A DNA stretch of 64,000 bases from Coprinellus micaceus. Its lineage: Eukaryota; Basidiomycota; Agaricomycetes; Agaricales; Psathyrellaceae. The first letter of the stretch is position 1. Each line of letters starts with the position of its first letter. Under the pieces are notes generated by a model. It saw only the letters and a program-made list of their open reading frames with translations, made no database searches and was not told the origin of the DNA. The position numbers and the translations under genes were made by a program. Shown piece by piece: positions 32,510 through 44,214 of this stretch. The stretch covers positions 1,922,001 through 1,986,000 of the forward strand of contig OX596337.1 in NCBI GenBank assembly GCA_951394405.1, given 5' to 3'.

Positions 32510-34608
32510 ATGTCCTCAACGCCTCGTGAGATCGGTACTCTCATCGTCGTTGTCCTCAAAGCAGTGCGTTCGACGCCGCCCTAAGTCCCGAATGTGCGCT
32601 GAACCATCTGCATCGATGTAGAACCATCTCCCAAACAAGAGGCACATAGGCAAACAAGATCCGTACTGCGTCGTCACTGTCAATGGGGAGAAGCGTCGGA
32701 CGAAGGCCGTAAAACGTGGTGGGCAACACCCAGAGTGGGATGAAGAGATCCGGTTCACGCTATATGAAGACACGGAAGACGTACTGGCAAGGACTGCTGC
32801 CCGAAAGGATGGAAGCCCGCCGCCATTGCCACCAAAGGCTGGGTCTACGGTGAAGAAGATTAAGGGTGGCAAAATCATGAAACTAGCCTGCTACGCAGAC
32901 GACTCTCGGGAGCCCGACCTCATTGGAGAAGCGAACGTCAACCTTACCGAGGTTTTGACGAAGGGCGAGACAGATGGCGAGTGATTTTTGCTTCCTGTTG
33001 GGACACGCTCTGAAATCCCAGCAGAATGGTTCGACCTTACGAACAAGGACAAGTTCGCTGGGAAGGTGTACTTGGAGCTCACGTTCTGGTCAAACGTTTG
33101 TGTTGTACTTGGACTTCTGGCGCAGCACCTAACGTTATCAATCCAGGAGCCCCCTCCAGAGAAGAGAGTAGCGCAAAAGCCAGCCAAGAACAACAAACAG
33201 TACGGAGGTCCTGGGATGTTCATTCCACAAGGAGAGAGGCACCCTGCTCGATCTACTTCACTAAGTGGCGCCCCGGGTCCTTCTGACTTGTATGTAGCCC
33301 CATATGAGCACCGTCTTCAGCAGACCCCAATGGACAGTCTCGCTCAGGAATTCAGTGAATTTGGGGTCGGCAGGAGAAGGGAGAGCTTCCCTGTGAGTGT
33401 CCCCTTTCCTTCTGTACTTTTCAACCACGACTCATGTCTGGCTCCAGCCCGTCCATGGAGCGTATTCACACCCCACTCCGGGAGGCTACAACGGTCACAT
33501 CGGCGATGGGAGTATTGGATATGGATATGAGCATCCCATATCCGCGCCCAGTCAACCATCTGGCTTCTATAGTTCGTATGGGACGCCGTCAACGATTTCT
33601 ACACCTTCAAATCCTTACGACCCCCATTCTACAATTCGAGGACCTCGGCACAGCATCCCTACTACATCTTCCGGCTTTATGCCAGTAGCGAACACGAGCT
33701 TTTCCCCTGTGCAGGCCGAACCATACCCACCATTCTCTCAGACCGGCGCGTACCCCAGCGTACCTCCACCTCGACCATACCCAGGACAGTCACCTTATTC
33801 CCCCCAAAGCGCCCCACCTCAGGGCGATCCCTATGCTTCATCGGCCTCTTACGATCAACAATCATACGGATACCCTCAATACGCGCCCTCGCCCCAGCAT
33901 TACCCTGACCAGCATCCAATCGCTGGAGAGGTCGGGGCGTCGATAGTGTTCCCATCCTATCACACCCCACCAGGCCACCAGGACGCCCTTCCTCCACAGC
34001 CCAACACTCTCCCCACGCCACCTCCCCCACCCGGCGTCACCATCGGAGGCTCGAGGCCCTTACCACCACAGCCTATTGTATACACGCAGCCACCTACGCA
34101 GCCCATGGATTCGCCTCAACTGTACAACAGCTACAGCCCTTCACGTCAGCCAGGAAACGTCTCTCCAGTCCCGCCTCCCCCACCTCACCCTCTGCCAGTC
34201 CCACCGCCACCGCCACCACCCACCCAGTACAACACAGAAGGCTACGATTCTGGGCAAATTGTGACTCCCACACCTCCTCTACCTCCTCAGCTGAACGGTG
34301 GGCGTCAACGCCGAACGTCTGCCTTGCCTCAGCCACCAGTAGCTTATCACCAGCAGCCACAAGGCTACCCTCCACCACTTCTCAACCAAGGTAGCCACGT
34401 ACAGGACTATGGATATGCCCAATTACCTCCACCGCCTCACGATCAGGATCCTGGCGTGTACCAGCCACCCCCGCCTTTGCCTCCTCCGCCCCATCTTCCG
34501 GCTGATGATCATACGAACTGGCAACGGTATTCGGGGCCAAGTAGCCAATACGGCACTTCGACAAGTACGCCCCCCCAAAGGCGTACTGCAGATTTTGTGA
34601 AGTTTTAG
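32510..34608 (+). CDS. C2 domain protein with proline-rich tail (Inn1/Fic1-like)
   Basis: About 630 residues. An N-terminal C2 domain begins TPREIGTLIVVVLKA, then NHLPNKRHIGKQDPYCVVTV, GQHPEWDEEIRFTLYED, LIGEANVNLTEVLTKGETD and WFDLTNKDKFAGKVYLELTF. The remaining two thirds are rich in Pro, Tyr, Gln and Ser, with many PxxP stretches (PPPPPPTQYN, PVPPPPPHPLPVPP), the form of SH3-domain ligands. One C2 domain plus a PxxP tail is the layout of yeast Inn1 and fission yeast Fic1, which link the contractile ring to septum synthesis; that role is inferred. Several introns occur; the one at 32977-33021 uses a GC donor (G|GCGAGT), because no GT donor keeps the frame. The 3' part is one long exon ending at TAG 34606-34608. 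Confidence 0.85.
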
Positions 34609-34896
34609 TTGAAAGCCTACTGCAGCGGTATCCCCCTTGCGGACAACAAGTTTGTTCACCGTAACGACAGCTTTCATACGACCATGTTTCAGATGTTTTG
34701 TTGAATAGAGCGTACTCTCCATCTAATACCTCGCTTTCAAACGGACACAAGTATCTACTGTAGCCTTGAAACAAACATGTATCTTGCCTGAATTACAGCG
34801 CAGATTGATGACCGACGCAAATATAGAACGTCTAATTTGCTTGGACGATCTCTCGGGTATTAGAACGGTTGATTCACCAAAGGAAGAGCTTCTTCA

Positions 34897-35512
34897 TTAC
34901 TGGCCTCGCTCCGCTTTCCATCGTGCAATCTCTGTTTCTGTTCCTATCAGGCCTTGACGGGCAAGGTCAATCCGTGCAGCTCGTCGGATTGCGTTCTCCT
35001 CTCTTCGACGCTGGTTCTCGTGTTCAAGAAGGGCAGTTTCGGCCCCGAATACAAGTCCGAAGCAGGTAACTATGGCCGGTAAGGGTGCTCTATTCCGGGG
35101 TAGAAGAAACTAGAACAGGCCTACTTACATCCTGATACGAGGAATCCCTTGAAGGCAAGCGTTTGTCGGCTTATAAGCAAGACCAGCGGTAACGCAAAGA
35201 TGAGCCTTCCCACCATTGAGCCTTTTTGGCTGCTGTAATGCTACTTACCGGAACGCTGGCCAGGTATGATGAGCAATAATGGCAAGACCGACCCCAACAG
35301 CCGTGGATCTCATTGCTCCCTGTGTCGAAAGAAAAAGATTGTCAGCAACGACCGAACGAGATTATTATAACGTGCGTTAAAGTTGGGGATTTTCATGAAG
35401 ACGCGGACATTGAGAAGGGACGAGTACTGACGTAGATACCGGCGGTTGACTGGACTCGGAAGGCATCCTCAACATCTCTTTGACGTTGGCTTCGGGAGTC
35501 GCTTGAGGACAT
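34897..35512 (-). CDS. Small two-helix membrane protein, four exons
   Basis: Four exons join to about 121 residues, too fragmented to show as a long open frame. Exon 1 (ATG 35510-35512) reads MSSSDSRSQRQRDVEDAFRV and QSTAGIY. Exon 2 is GAMRSTAVGVGLAIIAHHTWPAFR, a membrane-like segment. Exon 3 is RQTLAFKGFLVSG and exon 4 continues FTCFGLVFGAETALLEHENQ, a second apolar segment, then a charged helix (RRREENAIRRAARIDLARQG) to TAA 34897-34899. The three introns have GT/AG ends. It resembles small mitochondrial or ER membrane proteins in layout (two apolar helices, charged C-terminal coil), but I cannot name a family. It is convergent with the C2 gene. Confidence 0.72.
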
Positions 35513-37047
35513 CTTCCACGATGACGGTCCTGTCCGCCTCAAATTAGGCGCGCGTCGGGTGTCGTCGCGGTTCCGGTCAAGGGTCGAACGTGGGAACTTT
35601 TACCGCATTCCTCCACTCTGGCAGCGGCTTGGTACTGATGCAGAAGGCCTTGACATCGTACCTACACTAAATTGACATGTTCCCGCGGTGATGTCTGTGG
35701 AGGGCACGAGTCGCTTTGTGCCCGCCCTCCTCGTCATCCCCCACCCACTCCCCCCGATGAAGGTTGCACCAGAGCTCAACCTTCGGGGGTTCACGACTCG
35801 GAAGGTTGAATCATCACAAAACAGCCTTCCCATTTTCACGGACCCATTGGTGATGTTACGAAGGCGTAGAGCAATTTTGCTGCCCGCAGCTTGTTGCAGG
35901 TCGAACTTATACCATACCGGGACCTTCTATTGGGCACGGGCGCTGTGCACTGCAGTATATTGTCGTTGTTGCACCATGTGTATCGATTAAGTTGGCAATC
36001 AAGGAGGCGAGCAACGGAGGCTTGTTACTGAGGCCCTTCCCGCGAGCACGACATTATCTCATGTGGCTGAACGGGAGAAACGAGGGTACTCGGATTGAAT
36101 GTAACTGTTCTAAGAAGACGGAGATATGAAATCTCATCCCCGAGCGGCTGCGTAGTGGCTCATGGCATTTCTCTGGCAAGGCTATGAGCAAGGTAATGCG
36201 AGGCGAGGCAATTGGAGCCACAAGAAGTCTGGTCTTCCCGAGCCCGGGCCTTCGACTGAATGGGCGCGGGTAGTTATTGGTATGGGCCACGAGCTACCAG
36301 CGCGCAGCGTACGATCTATGGCGTTCATGAAATCACAGATCTGGCGGCGTTGTGAGCACATATAGCGTGGCTGAAGTGGCCAAACCTGCTTCCCGCGAAC
36401 AATGGTACCGGCATGCACCCCAAACCCTCAAGATAGAGTGAAGAACCCAATCACCAAGGCGTCAGCGGCGAGCCCAGCACTTGGTGCATTCACCCCAAAA
36501 CGTGTTGCCCCATAAACTGAACCCATCTCCGCCATGGTGCCGTTCGCACCAGTAGCCTGGGGTGTGGTGCGGTGCCATGTTTCTCATCTGTGATCATCGA
36601 AGGGAATCTGTTCACCAATAAAGCAATAGTGACGTGCGACCGAGGCGGCAGTTCCCTATGCCTTGCTTCGTATGGGCAGAAAAGCGAAGGTGGAATCCAG
36701 AGGCAGCCTAACTGAGGATAGAGCTCCCAAGGCTTGCAGAGCGGCTTGATAAATTTCCTCGGTCCACTGTCCTGGAATTTAAAACACTGGTCCCGGAAAA
36801 TTTGCGACTTTCCAGGGCTCTCCCGTTCGTCACCTTGGTTCTACACGTCCCTCTGGCTCTTCACACTCATCGATGGCGGATCGGCCAGAGACGTTCGCAC
36901 GAGATATGCTGCTTCAAGCATATCTTATGTCTTCTTATCAACACGAGTTGGAGTCCATTGCTGACTGAGGTATCGTGAACAATGCGGGAGGTATAGCGCG
37001 AATAGATAGCAAGAGGGACAGTGAATCCACCGGAGAATAGATTGCGC
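35513..37047. other. Intergenic, 1.5 kb, no supported gene
   Basis: Promoter side of the small membrane protein and 3' side of the aminopeptidase. Scattered open frames of 60-100 codons on both strands have no recognisable content. No strong repeats were seen. Confidence 0.5.
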
Positions 37048-39209
37048 TTACTCGGACCAGCCAGCAAGTTCCACCGCGAAAGCAACAGCAAGCTTGGAGA
37101 ACTCCAGCATGTGGGAGAAGCTGAACTCGTCGGAAATATCGATGCGACTGCAGGGGTGTGAAGGTCAACAAACATTCACGATGGATACCGCACCGAGTTG
37201 ACATACTCATTGACCGAATGGATATTCTTGTTGGAGTTCTCGAACGAGCTCTCTGAACGGAAAATTAGGTTTTCGGTGAGATTAGATGCGAGTGTCGGAC
37301 AAGACTCACCAATGGTGAAGCTGGATGGATACCCGGCCTTGCGCCAGGAGGCACTACAGGGACATTCAATATGTATCACACAAGCCGGCATTTGGGGTCT
37401 ACTTACTGGTCGCTACAAGCGTAGCCGCACTTAGTCTGTGGAGCGAGAGTAAGCAATGCGTCTAAATATCGACACAAGCACTGTTTACCTCGACGTAAGG
37501 GATGCTGAGGTACGTGTCAACAAGGGCTTTGTTGAAGTTGGTGAGGCTACGGGGGATTGGGGCTAAGCATGAGTATGAGGGAGATAGTCAAGGCGGGCTC
37601 ACTCTGGGTCAACGAAATCGGTTATGATTCCAACTTCTTCACGCGTTCCGCGCTAAGAGAAAGTAATCAATACAGACTTGGAAGCTTGAACACATCTGTG
37701 AAGTACCTTGACCCAAGCAGTCATATCGAACTAGATAGGGATAAGCCAAGTAGTCACATTACACACGAGCTCTTTTTGCTTACCTGGCTCATGGCGAGCA
37801 CATTGGTCGAGCTTGCTTCGTATGCCTTGGCCACAGCCTGCGAACCAAGGAGGCCTCCCTCCTATGAGCGCCTACGTGTCAGACTATCAAACGTGCAAAG
37901 TGATAAGGCTAGCCAAGTACCTCTGCCGAGTACCAATGGAACTCGACCGCTCGAACGGGACGGAAGTCAGCGGCGATCAGGCCACGGTACGCTTCGAGGA
38001 TGGTGACACTACCAGAGCCGTCGTCTGGTCATACAATTAGTGGTGTGGTGTACACAACACAGAGAACATACCGTCCGCGCCTACAACGCAACTTATCAGT
38101 TAGGGTTACAGTGGAGCAGCAGCACTACTCACCAGGAGCAGGCAGGAAAGGCCACATGTTCGTGCTAGTCGAAATGCATTCAAGGCGGACCGGAATCGTA
38201 GATGAGTTCCATAAACGTACCTATCTTGGTGCGCACCAATGACCACAACCCCGTCATCCGAAGTGGAGGTGCCGTTGATTCGGACGATCTAAGCAATATT
38301 GAGCCAGAGATTGGTGCGATTCGGTGGAAGTACCAACGATACTGTTCTGGCCCCATGAATGAGGAAATTGCCTGACCGAAATCAACTTGCGGAGAGACTT
38401 GCTCGCGTTGTCCGCAGTGACCTATGACAAAAATAGTCAAACGCGATTCGAGGGTGTGCATCAAAGACGTACCTCGGATATCTTACTGAGAAGCCACTGC
38501 TGGCTTTCCCTCCCAGTCTAGTAGTAAGCTGAGCGACGACACGTTGGGAGAATTGTTTGAGAACGTACGTCACTGCGATAGTCTGCAAATCACATAACAG
38601 CGTCTTAGGATGTGGTACGACAAGCGCTAATATGGGGGCTACTCACACCTCGTCCTGAAGCTGGAGAATTTCTTCAAGTTCTCCTCTGGACCCTTGGTCG
38701 ACAGGGTCTTCAAAATAGGCTTGACCTTGTCCGTCGCGTTAGGAGAAGGGAACGAGGCTGAAGGTTTGAATCGGTCAGAACGGCGAACTCTTGTGAAATG
38801 TGAAGAGGAGTGCCGTACAGGTTCTCAGGGCCTTGAACTGAAGGCCCAAGTCCTGTGCGTCTGTTCTGTATTGAAGCCGTGTCAATAAGGTGCAAAACAA
38901 GCAAGTCAGAACCAGTACATGTCCAAGAAGTTGACGCCCATGGCTTTGAGCTTGATCTGGAACGGTGATAACGCTCAGTTTTCGTGACGGATGAGCGAGG
39001 AACGCCGTTCGTACCTTCTCCAGCTCAGACATCCACACAGGTGACTGTCCTTCCAGTTCCACCAACCTCATTGCGCTGAGGTCGAGGGAATACCCCGGAT
39101 AGTGGGTCGGAAGCTCCATTGAGAGCTGTTCCTGGTTTTGGCCATAGAGGCCGATGGGGTTCGCAATGGCGAGAGTCAATAGCGACAACAAGACAGCAAA
39201 GGACTTCAT
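37048..39209 (-). CDS. M28 family secreted leucine aminopeptidase
   Basis: A di-zinc aminopeptidase of about 390 residues. The signal peptide is [20 protein letters not shown] (ATG 39207-39209), followed by a propeptide. The metal-site motifs are all present: [56 protein letters not shown] and [13 protein letters not shown]. These are followed by [27 protein letters not shown] and [20 protein letters not shown]. It ends GWSE at TAA 37048-37050. The gene is cut into many short exons; the one carrying Gly-Ala-Asp of the ADDDGSG motif is only 9 bases (38072-38080). TKCGYACSD also holds the conserved disulfide cysteines of the fungal M28E subfamily. Frame is intact at every joint checked. Likely role: extracellular peptide nutrition. 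Confidence 0.92.
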
Positions 39210-39387
39210 GGTGGTAGCAGAGAGAGAGAGAGACAACGACAGCGCGTCCGTTCAACCAGTCACTACTGTCACTGCAGCGGAACGGTAACTGTCGTGCGGG
39301 AACCACGTGCTGATCACATGATATATACGTAGCGTTCACTTCCTCCGCAAGTGGCAAAATTCCAACTTAGTTTCTCGCGTCGTGGTC
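39210..39387. promoter_or_regulatory. Divergent promoter, aminopeptidase / uL11m, with E-box
   Basis: 178 bases separate the two start codons. It contains CACGTG at 39304-39309, a basic helix-loop-helix (E-box) palindrome, followed by a TATATA-like run (gatatatacg) at about 39321-39329. Which gene each serves cannot be read from sequence. Confidence 0.5.
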
Positions 39388-39887
39388 ATGTCGAAAGCAG
39401 CAGCCGCGAAGGCCAGAGATCAGGTCGTGGTACGTGCTAAGCTCCGTGATTAATGTCCTTGTATGAACCCTCTTCACAGCGCCTGCTAATTGGGGCTGGG
39501 AAGGCTGCCCCTACACCACCCGTTGGTCCTGCCCTTGGCGCTCGTGGGGTAAAATCCATGGACTTTTGCAAAGAGTTCAACGCGAAGACCGCTGGCATCG
39601 AACCCGGAACACCCGTGCCCACCCTCATCACCGTTCGACCTGACCGAACCTTCTCCTTCGTGACCAAGACTCCCCCCGTGTCATACTTCTTGAGGCAGAC
39701 CACCGGGATCGAGAAGGGACCTGCTAAGCCCGGCCACGAGACGCTAGCGACCATCAGCCTCAAGCACGTCTACGAAATCGCCAAAATCAAGGCTTCAGAC
39801 GATCAGATGAAGCATCTTCCTCTTGAGTCTGTTGCACGGATGATTGTAGGAAGCGCCCGCAGTCTGGGTGTCCAGGTAGTACCGTAA
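39388..39887 (+). CDS. MRPL19: Mitochondrial large-subunit ribosomal protein uL11m
   Basis: About 149 residues in two exons. Exon 1 is MSKAAAAKARDQVV; a GT/AG intron follows. Exon 2 starts RLLIGAGKAAPTPPVGPALG and continues RGVKSMDFCKEFNAKTAGIE, TPPVSYFLRQTTGIEKGPAK and ARMIVGSARSLGVQVVP, ending at TAA 39885-39887. These are the standard L11 motifs (the proline-rich P-T-P-P-V-G-P-A-L-G loop of the N-terminal domain and the RNA-binding C-terminal G-x-A-R-S-L-G). The mitochondrial rather than cytosolic type is indicated by its bacterial-like sequence. It forms the GTPase-associated stalk base. Confidence 0.95.
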
Positions 39888-41035
39888 GAGCACCATGACC
39901 CTTGTGAGTAGCTACCATGATACCTACCGCTTGGAGCAACTTTATTTGATACAGCTCTTTGCAAAATGTTCAGACCACGCTTTCGCAGTCCTCCTGTACT
40001 TTATCACTCCCCAAGCATAATATACGCGCCCACCGGAATCACAGCAAAAATGGAGGGCCACCGGAGCCTACGCCTTGCGTCATGTGTCATCCCTCGTTCC
40101 CCGACAAATTCCTAGGCTCTTCTTCCGAAATGCGGGGTTGGTCGCCGTCGAAGACTTCGGGCACCTGAGCAACTTAAATGCAGCACGATCGACAATGGGT
40201 CATGTCGCTAGGGTGAGTCTCCTCTGTTCCAGCCTACAGTTACCAAATGCGCAACGCAACTAGCACTGTATCCTAGTATTTGGGAACGAATCCTCATACC
40301 AGGAATCATAATTCTCGGAACGAATGAAATCTGCTTCGGTCATCCGACTTGCACGCGACACAAAGAGGCTTTCCAACTGGCTTATCTCCCTGTTCCTGTC
40401 TAACGGCGCCAATACTCACCGTACGAATATTGCATGGCTTCCCGAACCCCGGAAACTGACGACACGTTGAACTTCGACCCTCGTATTTAGGATCCCGTCC
40501 TTTGTCTCTCACTTGCCAAAAGCAGACACCTCGTGTATGTATGAAGCAACAAACCACATCACCAAATCACATCCTGGCCCACCATTTCACTCATTTCGTG
40601 CGGCATCCCTGTTACCTCCTGCACTTCTCCGACAAGATTGAAGTTGTGAAGTCAATGTGAAGACGACTTTGGGATTTGCCGAAGCGCCATCCTGTCTGAC
40701 ATGCCGTTTCTAGGCAAGTGGGATCCAAAACATCGTATTTGACTGTCGCGATCATCGAGGCCGTTGGAATATCGGCGGCTCCAAACTCGAAATGAGCCCT
40801 CACTTCCGCAAACACGTTTATTCTGCGTACGGGTTCTGTTTAGCTCTTGCACGTTTTCGGTTCTATGCCTGTACACCCGGGAGATCTATGCGGTTTCCTG
40901 AAGCGTCTGTCGAGGTATATAAACCGGATGGAATCTCCTCGTTTCCTCAGCACCTCGGCAGCTACTCTCTACAGCAGGACATCTCCAGTGCAACAAACCG
41001 ACCAACACTTTCCATATCCTCTACACATCTTCGCA
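39888..41035. other. Intergenic, 1.15 kb, with TATA box at 40916-40923
   Basis: No supported gene. TATATAAA at 40916-40923 lies 113 bases before the next start codon and is the clearest TATA box in the window. The open frames here are short and unrecognised. Confidence 0.5.
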
Positions 41036-41880
41036 ATGACTACTCCTTCCAACGACATTCTCTCCTGGACCAACCAGGACGCCCGCGAGAGCGTTTTGTT
41101 CAACGCCTGGGGTATTCTCTACCGCTTCCAGGTACACCCTCTTCTTGCGTGGCTTCGACTTCCGCAGATGATCTTACCCCGCATTTCAGACGGTCGTCAA
41201 CCCCAACAACAACCAGAGCGTCACGACGCTCTGGCGCACTATCCGCCCTAACAAGGAGGACCGTGTGGCTAAACTTGAGTGGGCCGCTAACGGTGGCCTG
41301 GGCCGCATCATTATTGGCAAGGTGAGATCCCTCGGCCTCTCTGCCTTCGAACGCGCATGCTAATCATTCCATTATTCAGAACACTCTTCCCATGGCGGAC
41401 TTGGTTCGACCGGACCCCCACATCTACGTGAGTTGGAGTTTAGAACGCGCCTTTCGCCACATCACAATTTACTGACTCGACTTCTTATCTTTCAGGGTTG
41501 CCGCATTTTCAACGGCCCAGACGGTGCCACCTACCGATGGCGACCAAGCCCCAACAGCTCCGACATCCTTGTACGCGACTCTGCCTTCCATATCACTATC
41601 TCTCTCGACTAACACTCCCACTAGCTCCAGGATGCCAACGGTGTCGTTATTGCCTTCTTCCGACCAACACGGCAGACGCGCTACCAACTCGGGGACGTGT
41701 ACGGAGAGTTGCACTTCATCCGAAGCGCTGGATCAGGCACTGTCGTAAGTATCCATTTTTGCTCTTCCGCGAGTGATCTGAGCGCTTACACTCTCCCTCC
41801 CGCAGATGCACCCACCCATCATGGATCACGTCGCCGTCACCGCCATGCTCTACCGATTCTGCCAGCAATGGAACCTATGA
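41036..41880 (+). CDS. DUF6593-like small intracellular protein
   Basis: Six exons, 181 residues. The protein starts MTTPSNDILSWTNQDARESV. Then come TLWRTIRPNKEDRVAKLEWA, GLGRIIIGKNTLPMADLVRP and GCRIFNGPDGATYRWRPSPN. The C-terminal half has LQDANGVVIAFFRPTRQTRY, YGELHFIRSAGSGTV and MHPPIMDHVAVTAMLYRFCQ, ending at TGA 41878-41880. All five introns are short and GT/AG. The pattern 'PDG..YRW..L.D..G..IA.FRP' and a final 'D.V.VTA.L..R' resembles the DUF6593 family, which is expanded in mushroom-forming fungi and of unknown function. No signal peptide or membrane segment is visible. The strong TATA box suggests regulated or high expression. Confidence 0.75.
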
Positions 41881-42313
41881 GTCGACTCGGGTATCGGAGG
41901 GGCTGGTTCCATCTGACTTTTCGCTTTCCTTCGCTTTCGCACACTTCCCTTTTCCCTTGGGTTTTAAATCATCGCGCATTGTACATTATCCATCTAGCAT
42001 TAGCATCACATTTTCTCTCTGAATCTATCTGCATTATTTAGACGCACTCCTCTGGCTGGCACGCAACCTTAAGCTTCTCGAGTTCTGGGGTTCACCTCGT
42101 CGACCACTGGCTATTTGCCGCTCCCGCGCGCTTACCTGCTGGGTTACTCTATTTTCTCTCCCTTCACAACATTAACGCGTAGTGACGGGTGGAGCATAGA
42201 TAAGATTAGTTTTGAATTGAATTGAACACGACCGTCGTCGAATGAACTGTAGAAACTTCCGGATCACATATAGCAATGTGTCTACGTATGGTATGAGGCA
42301 TCCAAGCCGTCGA
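41881..42313. other. Convergent 3' region
   Basis: The DUF6593-like gene and the AhpD-like gene end toward each other across 433 bases. T-rich stretches on the plus strand fit a 3' untranslated region. Nothing else was seen. Confidence 0.5.
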
Positions 42314-43726
42314 CTACAACTTGGCTTTCGCCGGCTCATGCCCAACGCCGTCCAAAATCTCGTCGATAGTCTTCAGCACCCACTCCGTGCCCTCGTCGCT
42401 CGCGAGCCACTTGTCCTCTTCGCTTTGCTTTGGAGAATCCCTGGCCTTGAGCAAGCCAAAGGTATGGCTAACGAGCTGGGGACCGACGCCACCCTCAGCG
42501 CGCAGAGCCGCCATCCCCACAACCGAACCCAAAGCACGACTGAGGTTGCCCTGATCTTGATCTCCCGCAGAGCTGACGTCGGAATAGGCCTTCCTTCCGC
42601 CTGATAATGGGGCGAGAACAGAGCCGTAGCACTGGATGATGAACGCTAAAAAGATCCAGGCCTCGTCAGATTGAATCTCGCAAAGACGGTTAATTTCGGC
42701 GAAAAGCCAGGGGCACTGCGCTGGGTCAGCGCGGTGCGCCGTGGCGGATGAACGCGAGCAGGGGAACGGCCGCAGTTGAAATGGAATGGGATTTTGAACA
42801 GAGATCGTCACATCCTGGCGTGGTACGAGAAGCACGCCATCCTCGCAGCCCCCGTCGTCTGGCACGCCTTTTGTTCGCTCGCTCGGTTTGGGTTCTGGGG
42901 TCCCCAAAATCTGGTGCATTTGCCGCGACTACTTACCGATAAAATCCGGGTGATAGGATCCCAGCTTGTCGTGGAGTTTATCAGCAAAGGGTGCGTAGAG
43001 TTCGTCCCAGAGGGCCTTCCCGGTCGTCACAATCGATTGCACATTATCGGGAGTTGCGGTCCTGTGCCATGCGAGAAGGAGACACAGCGTCCGTGTCAGT
43101 ATATGAATGTGAGAGAGTAATGGCGGGGGCGGGGGGATATAACGGGTGTATGCCCTTCCATGTGCGTACCTTCGGGAATGGATGCGCAAGGCGGCCTTGA
43201 CTTCTTCGTCCAGCGCTTCATGGAGCGCAGCTAGAGAGAGGATAACCTATTTACGCGTAGGTTTTGGTGGGTATCAGCCTTCTGTGCGTGCTCATCGCAG
43301 ACTAGGTACTCGGCGCCACCTACCCTGGGTACACCGACAAAGATCACGCTCTTCAACGCGCTCTCGCGCATGAGCGCGGCCTTGTTCACCGCACTCGGGA
43401 TGTCAACCTCTTTGACAGCATCTGCGTCGTTGAGAGACGACCGAGTAGCAAAGCGGTAGAGATGGCCAACGGCAGAAGGCCTGTTGGCGGAGAGAAGCGT
43501 TGTTGTCTGTGGAGATTATCAGTGTACGCCCTTCAACCGCATACCAGTCTGCCAGCAACCAACTGACGGTGAGGGCAAGCCATCCCGTCTCGGCCTTGCG
43601 GGACCGTGCATCTTGAAACGTCTTGGCGAATAAGCTGTTGAGCTGGCTGATAGGAGGGCTTGGAAGCGCATGAGGCTTTCTCAAGGTCAGGAGATGTTTG
43701 ATGGAGGGGGTTAGGCGTGGTGCCAT
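42314..43726 (-). CDS. AhpD-like (carboxymuconolactone decarboxylase fold) protein
   Basis: About 270 residues. The start is MAPRLTPSIKHLLTLRKPHA (ATG 43724-43726); the open frame continues upstream but has no earlier ATG. After an intron comes TTTLLSANRPSAVGHLYRFA, then EVDIPSAVNKAALMRESALK and SVIFVGVPR. Further exons give LAALHEALDEEVKAALRIHS, TATPDNVQSIVTTGKALWDE and LYAPFADKLHDKLGSYHPDF. The last exon has AFIIQCYGSVLAPL, NLSRALGSVVGMAALRAEGG and VGPQLVSHTFGLLKA, ending at the TAG 42314-42316. Length and helix pattern fit a fungal AhpD-like family; I do not see a clear Cys-x-x-Cys redox pair, so peroxide activity is doubtful. Function unknown. Confidence 0.72.
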
Positions 43727-44214
43727 TGTGGTGTAAGTGGGGAGGGTTGGGGTTGCTTTGAAGAAGGCCACGGTTTAAAACAAAACCGCGAGCGATAAGC
43801 CCCAGGGAAACTCACGTACACTCACTTTTGGTGGAATTACCGAGTCCCGACACGGCTCGCCTGAGCGCGTTGGAAGAAGACCGGGGAGACCGGTTATGGT
43901 CTCGCCGTTAACAGGGAATGTAATTCGTGGAAGGGACAGATCGTGAACAGACCACATTGAGTAAAAGATAAACAACATATAACGTTAGATGCATGGGTAA
44001 CCACCGAATTTATTATGACCAGCATATAACCGAGCAATGAACCAGGTGGAGGAATACCTAAAGCCAGTAGATCTCCCGACATCCACGTCACAGAAATAAC
44101 AGGGCCCAGCGACGCGCCTGGATGGCTAGCATCCAGAATCGCTGCGTTGGCCGTAGGCGACTAGCAGGTAGTAAACGGGTATAAGTAGGGGCCACGATTG
44201 GGGATGTTAGGGTC
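43727..44214. other. Spacer, GH128 stop side / AhpD-like start side
   Basis: Upstream region of the AhpD-like gene. On the minus strand about 43775-44090 is open in pieces but unrecognised. No regulatory motif stands out. Confidence 0.45.
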
